Source: Rhizobium sp. Root1212
Lineage (GTDB): Bacteria; Pseudomonadota; Alphaproteobacteria; Rhizobiales; Rhizobiaceae
DNA: 64,000 nucleotides
Assembly (NCBI RefSeq): GCF_001424985.1
Contig: NZ_LMDA01000013.1
Span: 1 to 64,000 of the forward strand
Direction: 5' to 3'
Part shown: positions 17,801 to 26,698 of the stretch, one piece after another
Position numbering within the stretch: the first letter of the stretch is position 1
Layout: every line of letters begins with the position of its first letter
Translations under genes and position numbers: made by a program
Notes under the pieces: generated by a model
What the model saw: only the letters and a program-made list of their open reading frames with translations
What the model was told of the DNA's origin: nothing
Databases searched by the model: none

Positions 17801-18154
17801 CTATTCGACGGCCTCCGGCGTTCTCGTTCTGACGGCATGAACCCGACGCCAATCAAGCCCTGCAAACAGCGCTTCGAACTGGGCGTGGGTCAGCGTCATC
17901 AGTCCATCTCGTATGCCGGGCCAAGTGAAGGTGTGCTCTTCCAGCCGCTTGTAGGCCAGCACGATGCCGCTGCCATCCCAGTAGATCAGCTTCAGCCGGT
18001 CCGTCTTGCGAGACCGGAACACAAAGACCGTTCCGGTGAACGGGTCTTTGTGCAATTCGTTCTTCACCAGCGCTGCCAATCCGTCATGCCCCTTGCGGAA
18101 GTCCACGGGTTTGGTCGCCACCATGATCCGCACGCGGTTCGATGGAAAGATCAT
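17801..18154 (-). CDS. tnpB: IS66 accessory protein TnpB
   Basis: 117-aa IS66 Orf2 protein, recognised by VATKPVDFRKGHDGLAALV and VFVFRSRKTDRLKLIYWDG. It is needed for IS66 transposition but its biochemical role is unclear. The start overlaps the tnpA stop by four bases (ATGA type), indicating coupled translation; tnpC begins 67 bp downstream. Confidence 0.92.
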   Translation of the reverse strand: MIFPSNRVRIMVATKPVDFRKGHDGLAALVKNELHKDPFTGTVFVFRSRKTDRLKLIYWDGSGIVLAYKRLEEHTFTWPGIRDGLMTLTHAQFEALFAGLDWRRVHAVRTRTPEAVE

Positions 18155-18540
18155 ATTGTCGCCGCCAGTGCACGCGCGATGGCGGCGATCCTGGCAGCAG
18201 ACGCCCCTTCCTCAAGACGAATGGTGACAGGACCGACGACAATCTCGGCGCGGGAGCTCTGCTTGGTGGCTGGTGGTTCCGGTGCCGGCATCTCCAAAAC
18301 CATGGCCGCGAATTCGACTGCGTCTTCCGGCTCCGGTAAAACCAGTTTGCCCTGCCGCGCCAGCGTTCGCCACGACGACAGATGATTGGCTTGTAGCCCG
18401 TGACGTTCCGCGACCTCGTTCACCGTCACGCCCGGACGCAAGCTCTCCGAGACGATCCGCGTCTTGACCTCGTCCGGCCATTGGCGGTGAGCCTCACGTC
18501 GGCTCCGTCGCTTCGTGAGAACCTCCAGTGTAGTATCCAT
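18151..18540 (-). CDS. tnpA: IS66 accessory protein TnpA
   Basis: 129-aa IS66 Orf1 protein with an N-terminal helix-turn-helix (WPDEVKTRIVSESL and VTVNEVAERHGLQANHLSSW), expected to bind the element ends. First gene of the IS66 operon and coupled to tnpB. A purine-rich AAGGAG site lies before ATG 18540. Confidence 0.88.
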   Translation of the reverse strand: MDTTLEVLTKRRSRREAHRQWPDEVKTRIVSESLRPGVTVNEVAERHGLQANHLSSWRTLARQGKLVLPEPEDAVEFAAMVLEMPAPEPPATKQSSRAEIVVGPVTIRLEEGASAARIAAIARALAATI

Positions 18541-18744
18541 GGAGAAACTCCTTGTCGCTCGTCCATGGAAACTCGATCACAGATCAGGTGTCAGCGGGCA
18601 ACGTGGGACCACAAAACCGGTTACATCTGATTTGGTCTTGACGCAAGTTAGGTGGGTTACCGGACTCAAGCGAATATTAGCAACGTATTGACTTTAGCCC
18701 GCGCTAAGCGCCTGATTGTCAGTCTCAAAGAAAGGAGCAGAAAC

Positions 18745-19020
18745 ATGCCAACTTTCATTATTGAGCGGGAGGTCCCCGGCGCGGACAAGCTTTCCAAAGA
18801 CGAGCTATGCGCGATCTCAGCGAAATCCAATGAGGTGGTAGCCGGTCTCGGTGTACCTTACACTTGGATCACCAGCTACGTGGCCGGCGATAAAATCTAC
18901 TGTGTTCATGAGGCGCCTAGTGCCGAGGTCATCCGTCAGCATGCCGAACTAGGTGGTTTCCCTGCAAATAAAATTACGGAAATTGCTGCCGTCATTGGTC
19001 CACAAACTGCGGCTTCGTAG
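18745..19020 (+). CDS. DUF4242 small protein
   Basis: 91 aa, beginning MPTFIIEREVPGADKLS and ending near AAVIGPQTAAS. The pattern of VPGA, SYVAGDKIYCVHEAP and AELGGFPANKITEI matches the DUF4242 family, a ferredoxin-like fold with some nickel-binding members. The role in rhizobia is unknown. ATG 18745 follows AAAGGAG at good distance; earlier starts would run toward the IS66 end. It is the first gene beyond the IS and stands alone. Confidence 0.75.
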   Translation: MPTFIIEREVPGADKLSKDELCAISAKSNEVVAGLGVPYTWITSYVAGDKIYCVHEAPSAEVIRQHAELGGFPANKITEIAAVIGPQTAAS

Positions 19021-19220
19021 CCAGACGCTCGATAGCGTAAGAACTACGCGGCGGGGCCTGACCACCGGCAGGCTCCGGCCGCAACCATTTCCCCCCAGGC
19101 TTCACGGGAGATTTGCCTCATCGCCGGAGCCGAAATATCTCCTTGCCAAGATCCCTTGAGTTACGTGCTGTTGCCGCTTTACAGGGAGTTACCCGGAGCG
19201 GCACTGCGGACAGAACTCGG

Positions 19221-19493
19221 CTACAGCCCACCGTGTTCATTCAAAGTGAAGTCGTCGGTTCTGCGCCTGGAAATAATCTTCAGCGACCGGTCCGGCAGGA
19301 GTTGGTAGGTCTCACTCCAGTAGTTCCCTTGCTGATCGTGAAATGTGTGAACGAATTTGCTGCCAATTGGCGACTTCGTCAGCTTCGTGCGGGGCTGTCC
19401 GCCATAGGTAATGCTGCCAGGGATCGGCTCGATCTGCGCAGTTGTACAGGAGGCGAGCAGTGCCGCCGACACTACGAATACACCGAGCTTCAT
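19221..19493 (-). CDS. Small lipoprotein of unknown function
   Basis: 90 aa. The N-terminus MKLGVFVVSAALLASC is a lipoprotein signal with lipobox LLASC (Cys16). The mature part (PGSITYGGQPRTKLTKSPIG, then FHDQQGNYWSETYQLLPDR) is beta-rich and globular-looking. GGAG lies eight bases before ATG 19493. It is expected to be anchored in a membrane facing the periplasm. No family name is offered. A small plus-strand frame starts 58 bp upstream. Confidence 0.72.
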   Translation of the reverse strand: MKLGVFVVSAALLASCTTAQIEPIPGSITYGGQPRTKLTKSPIGSKFVHTFHDQQGNYWSETYQLLPDRSLKIISRRRTDDFTLNEHGGL

Positions 19494-19551
19494 TGCAGTT
19501 CTCCAATCTACCGCAATTTCTAATATACTCCCGTATTCGGGGAGCGTCACC

Positions 19552-19836
19552 ATGAATGCGATCGTTGATAGTCAACCACGCCTAAGTGCGCTCGGGAATA
19601 CTAGCCTATGCTTGCCGCGATGGGCTGTCTGGTCGGTCAAGGCTGCTTGTTCGGGAAGCCTATTGACGTGGAAGGCTTCGCGGCTGGCTTGGGAAGGATG
19701 GACAGCGGCGGAATGGACAAAATTGATGGCTAGCTTCATTGGTCCGAGCCGAACCGGAACGCGTGATCGATGGATCACGAAGCGCCCCTCGATCTCAACT
19801 ATCGCTCCCAACAACAATGTTCGCGCTCAGTCTTAA
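19552..19836 (+). CDS. Possible small protein, unsupported by family
   Basis: 94-codon frame divergent from the lipoprotein gene, with GGGGAG before ATG 19552 and a TAATATACT box about 30 bp upstream. The peptide is Trp- and Ser-rich (CLPRWAVWSVKAACSG), with no signal or domain I recognise, and codon use is less GC3-biased than neighbouring genes. It may be chance or a decayed gene. Confidence 0.3.
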   Translation: MNAIVDSQPRLSALGNTSLCLPRWAVWSVKAACSGSLLTWKASRLAWEGWTAAEWTKLMASFIGPSRTGTRDRWITKRPSISTIAPNNNVRAQS

Positions 19837-19890
19837 GCAGTCGTTTGTAATTTTCCGTCACGTTCAGGTCGGAGTATCAAAGGCCAAGCC

Positions 19891-22008
19891 GTGAGAATGA
19901 TTCATCGAATCCGCAGTTCATCCCGAAAAGCGCGAGTTGCCGTCGTCACCGCCATCTTCACCTGCGTCATTGGTTTGATCGCCAGCATCATTTTTACGGC
20001 TGTCGTGCGCATGAAAGACGACGCAAACAATATAGACGACGCGCGCGCAGGCCGTGCAGTCACGTCGGCCATCCGGTCCTTTCAGGCTCGCCTTGGTTCG
20101 ACTGTTCGCGACAATGCGGTTTGGGATGACGCCTACACGAAAATTGGATCGCCAGACGGTGCGGCTTGGGCCTACGAAAATTGGGGAAAAACCACTGAAG
20201 ACTATCCGCTTTACGATGTTGCGATCGTTCTTACGCCAACGCGGAACGTATTAAACGCCTACAATAAAGGCGCGGCGTTCGACCCCGCTCGGTTTTTTGG
20301 AAACAGCCTCTTCGAATTGGCGAAACGCGCGTCATTATCGGGACAACGAGGCGTGACTGCATTTGTACCAACCGCGGACGGAATCTATCTCGTGGCGGCT
20401 GGGGCAATTCAACCTTACATCACCAGTCCTTCGATGCAGAATTTCAGCACGCTGTTCTTTGCCAAGTTGCTAACGCCCGAGGTCGTTGAGCAGCTTGACG
20501 AAACTTTCGACATCGGAGGTCTGAAGCTTGTCGCCTCTCCAGATCGCGAAGGTCTCAGTATCCCGCTTCTCGGCGACAGCGGACGATCAGTCGCCTATCT
20601 ACAGTGGCCAAGTCGCATGCCGGGAAACTTGACCTTTAATGCTGTGTACAAGTCGCTGCTCGTAGCTGGAGTTTTATTCGTCTCATTCCTGATGGCGATT
20701 GTCGCGACGGCGATTGCCGTGGTACGCGGTCTACATCGCGATGCGCTTTCCGCCAGATTCAAAGCCACGCATGACAGCCTGACGGGCTTGATGAACCGGG
20801 CCGGATTGTTAGACGGCATTAAAGCATCAAGGTCTATGCAGGGTGACGGTTTTGCACTCGCGCTTGTTGATCTGGATGGCTTCAAGGAAGTGAATGACGC
20901 CTGGGGCCACGCGATCGGCGATCAATTAATCAAGCTCGTCGCCGGACGCATGAAGGAGACGTTGCCCCAGACGCAGATAATCTGTCGTCTGGGTGGGGAT
21001 GAGTTCGCATTTCTCGGTGCGACCAAGGCGATCGAGGAAAGTTCGGGGGCGTTGATTAGGGCGCTGCATGAACCCTTCCGCATTGGCGGGCGAACGATCG
21101 AAGTGGGCGCCAGCATTGGGATCTCGCCTTACAGTTCCGACGTATCCGACGGATACGAGTTGTTGCGGCGAGCCGATATGGCGCTTTATGAAGCGAAAGA
21201 AAGTGGTCGAGGCCGGGTGGTGAGCTATCTTGCTTCGCTCGACGTGCAACGACTCCACCGAGCCGAAATGGAAGACAAACTCCGGCGCGCCATTGAAAAC
21301 GGAGAGGTTCGACCGGCGTTTCAGCCCCTTGTCGATGCCAAGACGGGTTCGTTGCGGGGCGTCGAGGCGCTTGCCCGATGGGTTCCTGAAACCGGGCCAA
21401 TAAGCCCCGAAGTCTTCATTGCTGTTGCCGAGCGAGCCGGACTGATCGACGAACTCGGGAGACAAATTCTGGAGATATCCGTCGAGACCGCGTCCTCCTG
21501 GGATGATGTTGGCTTGTCGGTTAATCTGTCGCCCGTTCAATTGCGCAATCCTGATTTCGCGGCGCTTGTCCAGAGCGTTCTGGAAATGAGGGGCTTTGAC
21601 CCTTATCGGCTGACACTGGAGGTTACGGAAGGGGTACTAATGTCCAACCCCGAACAGGCAAAGCGCACGATAGCCCGATTGAAATCGATTGGGGTTAAGT
21701 TTGCTCTGGACGATTTTGGCTGCGGCTACGCAAGTATAGGTGCGCTGCGTGAGTTCGGGTTCGACCGCATGAAGATCGATCGATCACTTGTAACAGCTCT
21801 GCAAGACTCGAAGGGCGCAGGAATATTGAACGCCACTTTATCGTTAGCCAAAGCGCTCGAAATTCCGGTTACGGCTGAGGGCGTCGAAACGCAGGAGCAG
21901 GCAGACAGCTTGGCAGAATCAGGCTGCGACCAGTTGCAGGGCTATCTCGTGGGTAGGCCTATGAGTGCTCAGGAGATAGAAGAAATATTCCTGAGGGTCG
22001 CTGCCTAG
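19891..22008 (+). CDS. CHASE4-GGDEF-EAL membrane protein (c-di-GMP turnover)
   Basis: 705 aa. A membrane helix (about residues 16-40) precedes a periplasmic CHASE4-like sensor (NAVWDDAYTKI and NWGKTTEDYPLYD). A second helix (about 248-275) leads to GGDEF with intact LGGDEFAFLG but no RxxD I-site, and then an EAL domain with GVEALARWV, NLSPVQLRNPDF, LEVTEGVL, DDFGCGYASIG and EGVET. Both catalytic sets look intact, so it could make and break c-di-GMP; many such proteins favour one. Start is GTG 19891 (AAAGG seven bases before) or ATG 19897. Monocistronic. Confidence 0.9.
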   Translation: MRMIHRIRSSSRKARVAVVTAIFTCVIGLIASIIFTAVVRMKDDANNIDDARAGRAVTSAIRSFQARLGSTVRDNAVWDDAYTKIGSPDGAAWAYENWGKTTEDYPLYDVAIVLTPTRNVLNAYNKGAAFDPARFFGNSLFELAKRASLSGQRGVTAFVPTADGIYLVAAGAIQPYITSPSMQNFSTLFFAKLLTPEVVEQLDETFDIGGLKLVASPDREGLSIPLLGDSGRSVAYLQWPSRMPGNLTFNAVYKSLLVAGVLFVSFLMAIVATAIAVVRGLHRDALSARFKATHDSLTGLMNRAGLLDGIKASRSMQGDGFALALVDLDGFKEVNDAWGHAIGDQLIKLVAGRMKETLPQTQIICRLGGDEFAFLGATKAIEESSGALIRALHEPFRIGGRTIEVGASIGISPYSSDVSDGYELLRRADMALYEAKESGRGRVVSYLASLDVQRLHRAEMEDKLRRAIENGEVRPAFQPLVDAKTGSLRGVEALARWVPETGPISPEVFIAVAERAGLIDELGRQILEISVETASSWDDVGLSVNLSPVQLRNPDFAALVQSVLEMRGFDPYRLTLEVTEGVLMSNPEQAKRTIARLKSIGVKFALDDFGCGYASIGALREFGFDRMKIDRSLVTALQDSKGAGILNATLSLAKALEIPVTAEGVETQEQADSLAESGCDQLQGYLVGRPMSAQEIEEIFLRVAA

Positions 22009-22405
22009 GCTGCTTGAGTATCCAAATGAATGCCGAGGCTGGATTACCGCAGCAAGGCATGCGCTATGAAAGTTGAGTGCCAGCTGCGTTCGTGATTGGC
22101 CGGAGGCATGAATCCATTAGCGCGAGCGCAGTATAAAAATCATCGCTGATACACAGACCGTTTGCACGTGCAGTTCGCTCAGTTTTTTCACGCCAATACG
22201 ACGGAGATTTATGTTATAAGATGGGGAGCGCTGGCGTAGTTTGAGCCGAATACCGACGCAGTTGCCCGTCTACCCAAAATCGCATTCTAAGCAGAGTGAC
22301 GGCGTGTGAGGCATATTAACTAGCCCATGCAGAAGATTGCGTTCCATGCAGTGCATGGAGCAACTTCTCGGCGTTTCTTCGGGGCTGCCTCTAAGGAGGT
22401 TTGCG
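22009..22405. other. Gap of 397 bp, mostly unassigned
   Basis: Relatively AT-rich for this window, with no coding frame I trust. It carries the 17-bp palindrome at 22343-22359 and the strong ribosome site of the next gene at 22393-22400. Nothing else is recognised. Confidence 0.4.
22343..22359. promoter_or_regulatory. 17-bp perfect palindrome, candidate operator
   Basis: TCCATGCA-G-TGCATGGA, perfect 8-bp arms around one base, centred 55 bp before the start of the secreted-protein gene at 22406. Position and symmetry suit a dimeric repressor site. No regulator gene is adjacent, so ownership is unknown. Confidence 0.4.
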
Positions 22406-22762
22406 ATGACACTGGTGCTATCAATCCTATCGCTGGGTACATTTGCGGCAATCGTTGTCGGCGCTATAGCGAGTGGGGAGGCCCACCAAGCGAATAGCGG
22501 CTGGACCTATCCTCCTGCGTGCTGCAAGGCGCACGCTATAGGAGGGGATTGTGAAGCTATTCCCGCTCGGGATGTCACCCTGGGACCTTATGGCTTTTCA
22601 GTCTTCCTGCAAACGGGAGACCACCACCTCGCGACAAGATCACATCGGTTCTTCATCCCATATGGCGATGAGATGCGCTCCGGTGATGGCCAGTACCATA
22701 TCTGCCTCCACCCCACGGAGAGCGACGTGAACTGCTTCTTCGCACCGCCCGGCAGTGCCTGA
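22406..22762 (+). CDS. Small exported Cys-containing protein
   Basis: 118 aa. A signal peptide (MTLVLSILSLGTFAAIVVGA, cleavage likely after ASGEAHQA) precedes a mature domain with WTYPPACCKAHAIGGDCEAI and a late YHICLHP and CFFAPPG. Five cysteines suggest disulfides in the periplasm. A perfect AAGGAGGT (22393-22400) precedes ATG 22406. Similar short exported proteins with WxYPxxCC start are common in rhizobia, but no function is known to me. Confidence 0.75.
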   Translation: MTLVLSILSLGTFAAIVVGAIASGEAHQANSGWTYPPACCKAHAIGGDCEAIPARDVTLGPYGFSVFLQTGDHHLATRSHRFFIPYGDEMRSGDGQYHICLHPTESDVNCFFAPPGSA

Positions 22763-22939
22763 TCCTTTTTTCGATGCTCGCCAGAACGTAACCGGTGTTC
22801 CGCTCCCGCGTTGTCCCCGCCGCCGTGATCTGTGATCGCATATCCATGGACGAACAAACGGAGTGTCTCCATTGATCACCGACGCCGGTGACGCATTGCC
22901 GTGTCGTTACTTCATATAATGCACACATTGGAGTTTCTC

Positions 22940-23231
22940 ATGTCGACGTCACACACGAGTAAGAACGGGGACGCAAGCGTTCCACTAAATATCCGGATTA
23001 AGCCGGCGACGCGCAATTTGATCGACCGTGCGGCTGAGTTGCTTGGCAAGACCCGCACAGATATCATGTTGGAGGCGTCTGGACGCCGAGCTGGTGCTGC
23101 TTGATCGTACGATTTTCACGGTGAGTCCGGAAGCCTATGCAGCGTACCTTGCCCGCCTTGATGCGCCCGCGCAGATTAACGAGCGTTTGAAACGCACCAT
23201 GTCTACCAAAGCGCCCTGGGATCAGGCGTGA
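22940..23231 (+). pseudogene. DUF1778 antitoxin gene, frameshifted
   Basis: From ATG 22940 the frame reads PLNIRIKPATRNLIDRAAEL and GKTRTDIMLEAS, the ribbon-helix-helix start of a DUF1778 antitoxin, then stops at 23102. The next frame carries the rest: LLDRTIFTVSPEAYAAYLA, then LDAPAQINERL and a stop at 23229-23231. The shift lies near 23080-23090, where codons for the usual RRAAED stretch are partly missing. The protein is probably not made whole. It overlaps the GNAT gene start, as in intact pairs. Confidence 0.78.
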
Positions 23232-23675
23232 CCGTAACGGCGCCGTTTCCTTTGGCCGATCATCATGAGTTGGCCGAATTCGATTCCGGCGTTTCCGAAC
23301 TGGACACTTGGCTTCATCGACACGCCCGTCCCATTCAGGTGAGTGGCGCGCCACGTATCGTTGTAGTCTGCGAAGGAAGTCATGTCATTGGCTATTACGC
23401 GCTCGCCTCAGGAACGGTGAAGCTGCCAGAAGCACCCGGCCGATTTCGATGCAATATACCGGATCCGATCCCAGTCGCGGTCCTAGGTCGACTAGCTGTA
23501 GATCGGGCCTATCAAGGCAAAGGTTTTGGTCGTGCCCTGGTCCGAGATATGGGACTCCGCCTGCTCAATGCCGCTGAGATATTTGGCATTCCGTGGCGTG
23601 CTCCTGCGTTCTCCGTCAGAGCCAATGATGCTGATGATAGGACTAGGAAACCTCAATAGTGCACTTGACGCCTAG
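23228..23675 (+). pseudogene. GNAT toxin gene (TacT/AtaT-like), internally deleted
   Basis: Starts like an acetyltransferase toxin of the DUF1778-GNAT class: LADHHELAEFDSGVSELDTW, GYYALASGTV, and acetyl-CoA motif VDRAYQGKGFGRALV. After AAEIFGI (about 23590) it shifts frame; the shifted frame ends EPMMLMIGLGNLNSALDA at 23675, the family C-terminus. About 20-25 residues between (including the conserved Tyr region) are missing. Such toxins acetylate aminoacyl-tRNA; this copy should be inactive. Confidence 0.78.
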
Positions 23676-24052
23676 TATGGTTTAACACTCCGCATAGCCT
23701 AATCTCCACCTTCCGCTAAGATGCAGAAGTTGCTTTAAAATATCTGAAATGGACCAGTCTTAATAAATACTTATTGAACTGTTGCCCATTCCTACGGCAA
23801 CGCCCGCACCGTCGCGTCGCATGATCAGCGATCATCGGGTCGGACCCTCGTTCGGGGCGGTCCTTCTGAGCAGGTGGCCAACGTTACCCTACATATCGAC
23901 GAGGAGATCGTCGTGTTCGCACGCCTCGTCAATGCAGCCAAACTTTGTATTGAATCGGTGATACGGTGGATCACAGAAGTCGATGTTCTCGACGTTCGAA
24001 ATGAGGCGCGCACCTCAAGCCCAAGGATCTCTTAATGAGGAGACTCCCCACT
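23676..24052. other. Gap of 377 bp with one operator-like palindrome
   Basis: No gene is recognised. The end nearest the LacI gene contains TGAGGCGCGCACCTCA (24002-24017), 35 bp beyond that gene's stop, nearly identical to the operators on its promoter side. Confidence 0.4.
24002..24017. promoter_or_regulatory. Distal LacI-type operator candidate
   Basis: TGAGGCGCGCACCTCA, one mismatch from the perfect palindrome at 25168-25183. It lies beyond the 3' end of the regulator gene, about 1.15 kb from the promoter sites, a spacing usable for repression by looping. Confidence 0.55.
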
Positions 24053-25075
24053 TTAAAGATTTTCCTTAAGAAGGACTTCGATTCTAATCCGCTCCTGGGC
24101 CGCAAGTGGCTCGCGCGCGTCGGAACGCGCCCGCATGATGCGGACTGCGCTTCGCACCGCATGACCCGGATCCTGCGCGATAACAGCGTCGATCCGATTG
24201 TCACCTAGCGCCGCTTCCGTGAAGGGAGTACGCTCGTGTGCCACAACGACGAGATTGGCGAGATCCACTCTGGCTGCCGCCGCAACCAACGGAACGCGTG
24301 CCTCCGAACTCAATACATAAATAGCGATAATATCTCTGTTGTTGTCGAGCACGCGGGGGATAATCTGGCCGGCGCGCGCCTCATCCGCATGCGTTTCGAT
24401 CGACGGGAGACACTGAAGATATGGAAATTGCTCGTTTATTTTTGTATCGAAACCATGCCTGCGCTGGATGCTATCCATTGACTGCATCGTCTCGGCAATG
24501 ACCATCACCTTACCAGTCGCGCCGCAGGTGAAGCGCCCGATCAGCTTTCCAGCGGTCGCACCCGCGGCAAAGTTATCAACCCCCACGAAGTCCGCCGCAG
24601 GTAGCTTCTCCTGGCCAGATAAAAACTGCACCACCTTTATGTTTCTTTCCAGAAGTCGTGCGACAGCATCGCGGACCTGTGGCGATTCCGGCGCCATGAG
24701 CGCAACGCCATCGATCTCCTTGTCATGGATCCCTCGGAGATACTTCGCGATCCCATGGGCGTCATCAATGGGAATCTGAACGTAGTCTACCTCGGTCAGG
24801 TCGGCTTTGAGGGCCGCCTTCAACTCCCTTACCCGCTGGAACAACTCGCGAAGATAGAGATCCCCCGACCGAGGCAAGACAAACCGGAATCGATAACTTT
24901 TGTTTCGCGCCAGGCTTACGGCCGCAGGATTCCGAATAAAACCAATTCTCTCAATGGCTTCATTAACGCTCCGGGCCGCCTTCTTACTGACGTTCGGTCG
25001 GTCGTTCAAGACGCGGTCGACGGTCGCAAGGCTGACACCGGCGGCTTCTGCAAGGTCTTTCGCTGTAGGCCGCAT
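24053..25075 (-). CDS. LacI-family transcriptional regulator
   Basis: 340-aa LacI/GalR repressor. The HTH and hinge are classical: AKDLAEAAGVSLATVDRVLN and RPNVSKKAARSVNEAIE (residues 3-55), then a sugar-binding-protein-like domain starting FRFVLPRSGDLYLREL. It is divergent from the transporter operon, with the start at 25075 and the operon's first gene at 25326. The operator pair 25138-25183 lies between them, so it very likely represses the operon until the imported substrate or its phosphate binds. Confidence 0.93.
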   Translation of the reverse strand: MRPTAKDLAEAAGVSLATVDRVLNDRPNVSKKAARSVNEAIERIGFIRNPAAVSLARNKSYRFRFVLPRSGDLYLRELFQRVRELKAALKADLTEVDYVQIPIDDAHGIAKYLRGIHDKEIDGVALMAPESPQVRDAVARLLERNIKVVQFLSGQEKLPAADFVGVDNFAAGATAGKLIGRFTCGATGKVMVIAETMQSMDSIQRRHGFDTKINEQFPYLQCLPSIETHADEARAGQIIPRVLDNNRDIIAIYVLSSEARVPLVAAAARVDLANLVVVAHERTPFTEAALGDNRIDAVIAQDPGHAVRSAVRIMRARSDAREPLAAQERIRIEVLLKENL

Positions 25076-25137
25076 ATGGGCTCATAACTCCATTCGAAGG
25101 GCTACGTTTCTCGCAAAAACACAAAAAACGCAAGAAT

Positions 25138-25183
25138 TGATGTGCGGACCTCAGAAATCGCTTGCATTGAGGTGCGCACCTCA
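25138..25183. promoter_or_regulatory. Pair of LacI operators, 30 bp apart
   Basis: TGATGTGCGGACCTCA (25138-25153, two mismatches) and TGAGGTGCGCACCTCA (25168-25183, perfect 16-bp palindrome with central CG). The centres are 30 bp, about three helical turns, apart on the same DNA face, in the divergent region of the LacI gene and the transporter operon. A central CG within a palindrome is the norm for LacI-family sites. Confidence 0.75.
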
Positions 25184-25325
25184 GTTATTCCTGCATTGTG
25201 ATGACGCGACGCCAAGACCTGAAAGGACAGTCGCGCCAGGCGCCGCACGCTTTCAAATGTCGTCGCCAACACTCGCACTTACCCTCTTGATGGAGGTCGA
25301 GAGGTCAACGGGAGGAGCCCCAGTT

Positions 25326-26660
25326 ATGAAGTCTCTTTTGACGAGCTCGGCACTCGCTGCCGGGATGTATATTGCTGTGTCCGCTGCGGCGGCTTCCAGC
25401 GCCGAAGCTGCCGATCTGACCCTTTGCTGGGCCGCGTGGGACCCCGCCAACGCTCTCGTCGAACTCAGCAAGGATTTTGAGGCCAAGAGTGGCAACACGA
25501 TGCACTTCGAATTCGTGCCCTGGCCGAACTTTGCCGATCGCATGCTCAACGAACTCAACTCCGGCGGCAAGCTATGCGATCTCCTGATCGGCGACAGCCA
25601 GTGGATCGGCGGTGCAGCTGAGAACGGCCAATACGTGAAGCTCAATGATTTCTTCGACAAGGAAGGGATCAAGATGGACGACTTCATCCCGGCGACCGTC
25701 GTCGGCTATGCGGAATGGCCGAAGAACACGCCAAACTATTGGGCGATGCCGGCCTTCGGCGATGTCGTCGGCTGGACCTATCGCAAGGACTGGTTCGCAC
25801 GCCCCGAACTTCAGGCCGAGTTCAAGCAGAAATACGGCCGCGACTTGGCCGTGCCTAAAAACTGGGCCGAACTGACCGATATCGCGGCGTTCTTCCAGGG
25901 CCGCGATATCGACGGCAAGAAGGTCTACGGCGCTGCCATCTATACCGAGCGCGGCTCGGAAGGCATCACCATGGGCGCAACGAACGCGCTCTACAGCTAT
26001 GGCTTCAAGTATGACAACCCGGAAAAGCCTTACGAACTCGAAGGCTTCGTGAACTCGCCCGGCGCGGTCGCCGGTCTTGAGGCCTACAAGAAGCTCTACG
26101 ATTGCTGCACACCGCCGGGCCACTCCGACGCCTACATGACCGAGGACGTCGATGCCTACAAGTCCGGTCAGGTCGCCTTGCAAATGAACTTCACGTTCAC
26201 CTGGCCGGGCATCAATGCCGACGCCAATGTCGGTGGCGAGAAGTCAGGCTACTTCCCGAACCCGGCCGGCCCCGATGGCGTGCAGTTTGCGCAACTCGGC
26301 GGCCAGGGCATCTCGGTGGTGGCGGCCTCCGAGAAGCAGGCCGAAGCGCTCGCTTACATCAAGTGGTTCTCGCAGCCCGAGATCCAGCAGAAATGGTGGA
26401 AGCTCGGCGGCTACTCGGCCCTTCGCGCCGTCGTGGAAGACCCGAGCTTCGCGACAAGCCAGCCCTATGCCAAGCCGTTCCTCGACTCGATGGCGATCGT
26501 GAAGGACTTCTGGGCGGAGCCGTCCTACGCCTCGCTCCTTCAGGCCGCGCAGAAGCGGTTCCACGACTATGTCGTCGCAAACCAAGGCACCGCGAAGGAC
26601 GCGCTCGATGGTCTCGTGAAGGACTGGACCGCTATCTTCGAGGACGACGGCAAATACTGA
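25326..26660 (+). CDS. ABC transporter substrate-binding protein (family 1)
   Basis: 444-aa periplasmic binding protein. A signal peptide (residues 1-28, cleavage near SSAEAADL) precedes a two-lobed family-1 fold: DFEAKSGNTMHFEFVPWPNF, then LLIGDSQWIGGAAENGQY, and aromatic-rich pocket stretches (YWAMPAFGDVVGWTYRKDW). Similar to sugar and polyol binding proteins; the exact ligand is not readable. ATG 25326 follows GGGAGGAG. First gene of an operon running to 32614; a hairpin after it (26699) probably keeps its mRNA more abundant than the permease part. Confidence 0.93.
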   Translation: MKSLLTSSALAAGMYIAVSAAAASSAEAADLTLCWAAWDPANALVELSKDFEAKSGNTMHFEFVPWPNFADRMLNELNSGGKLCDLLIGDSQWIGGAAENGQYVKLNDFFDKEGIKMDDFIPATVVGYAEWPKNTPNYWAMPAFGDVVGWTYRKDWFARPELQAEFKQKYGRDLAVPKNWAELTDIAAFFQGRDIDGKKVYGAAIYTERGSEGITMGATNALYSYGFKYDNPEKPYELEGFVNSPGAVAGLEAYKKLYDCCTPPGHSDAYMTEDVDAYKSGQVALQMNFTFTWPGINADANVGGEKSGYFPNPAGPDGVQFAQLGGQGISVVAASEKQAEALAYIKWFSQPEIQQKWWKLGGYSALRAVVEDPSFATSQPYAKPFLDSMAIVKDFWAEPSYASLLQAAQKRFHDYVVANQGTAKDALDGLVKDWTAIFEDDGKY

Positions 26661-26698
26661 CGCTTACGCCCGCTTCCCCCGGCAGCGAGCGTCATGCA

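Larger units (their letters stand above)
16126..18624 (-). mobile_element. IS66-family insertion sequence, complete gene set
   Basis: Three minus-strand genes in the order tnpA-tnpB-tnpC, the IS66 signature. Ends are estimated: the right end reads inward GTAACCGGTTTTGTGGTC (from 18624) and the left end GTTATCCTAACAGTGGTC (from 16126), aligning without gaps at about 11 of 20 bases. IS66 termini normally start GTAA. The flanking 8-mers (CTCTAAAG and ATCTGATT) do not form a duplication, so the element is either old, rearranged, or my left end is slightly off. Confidence 0.75.
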
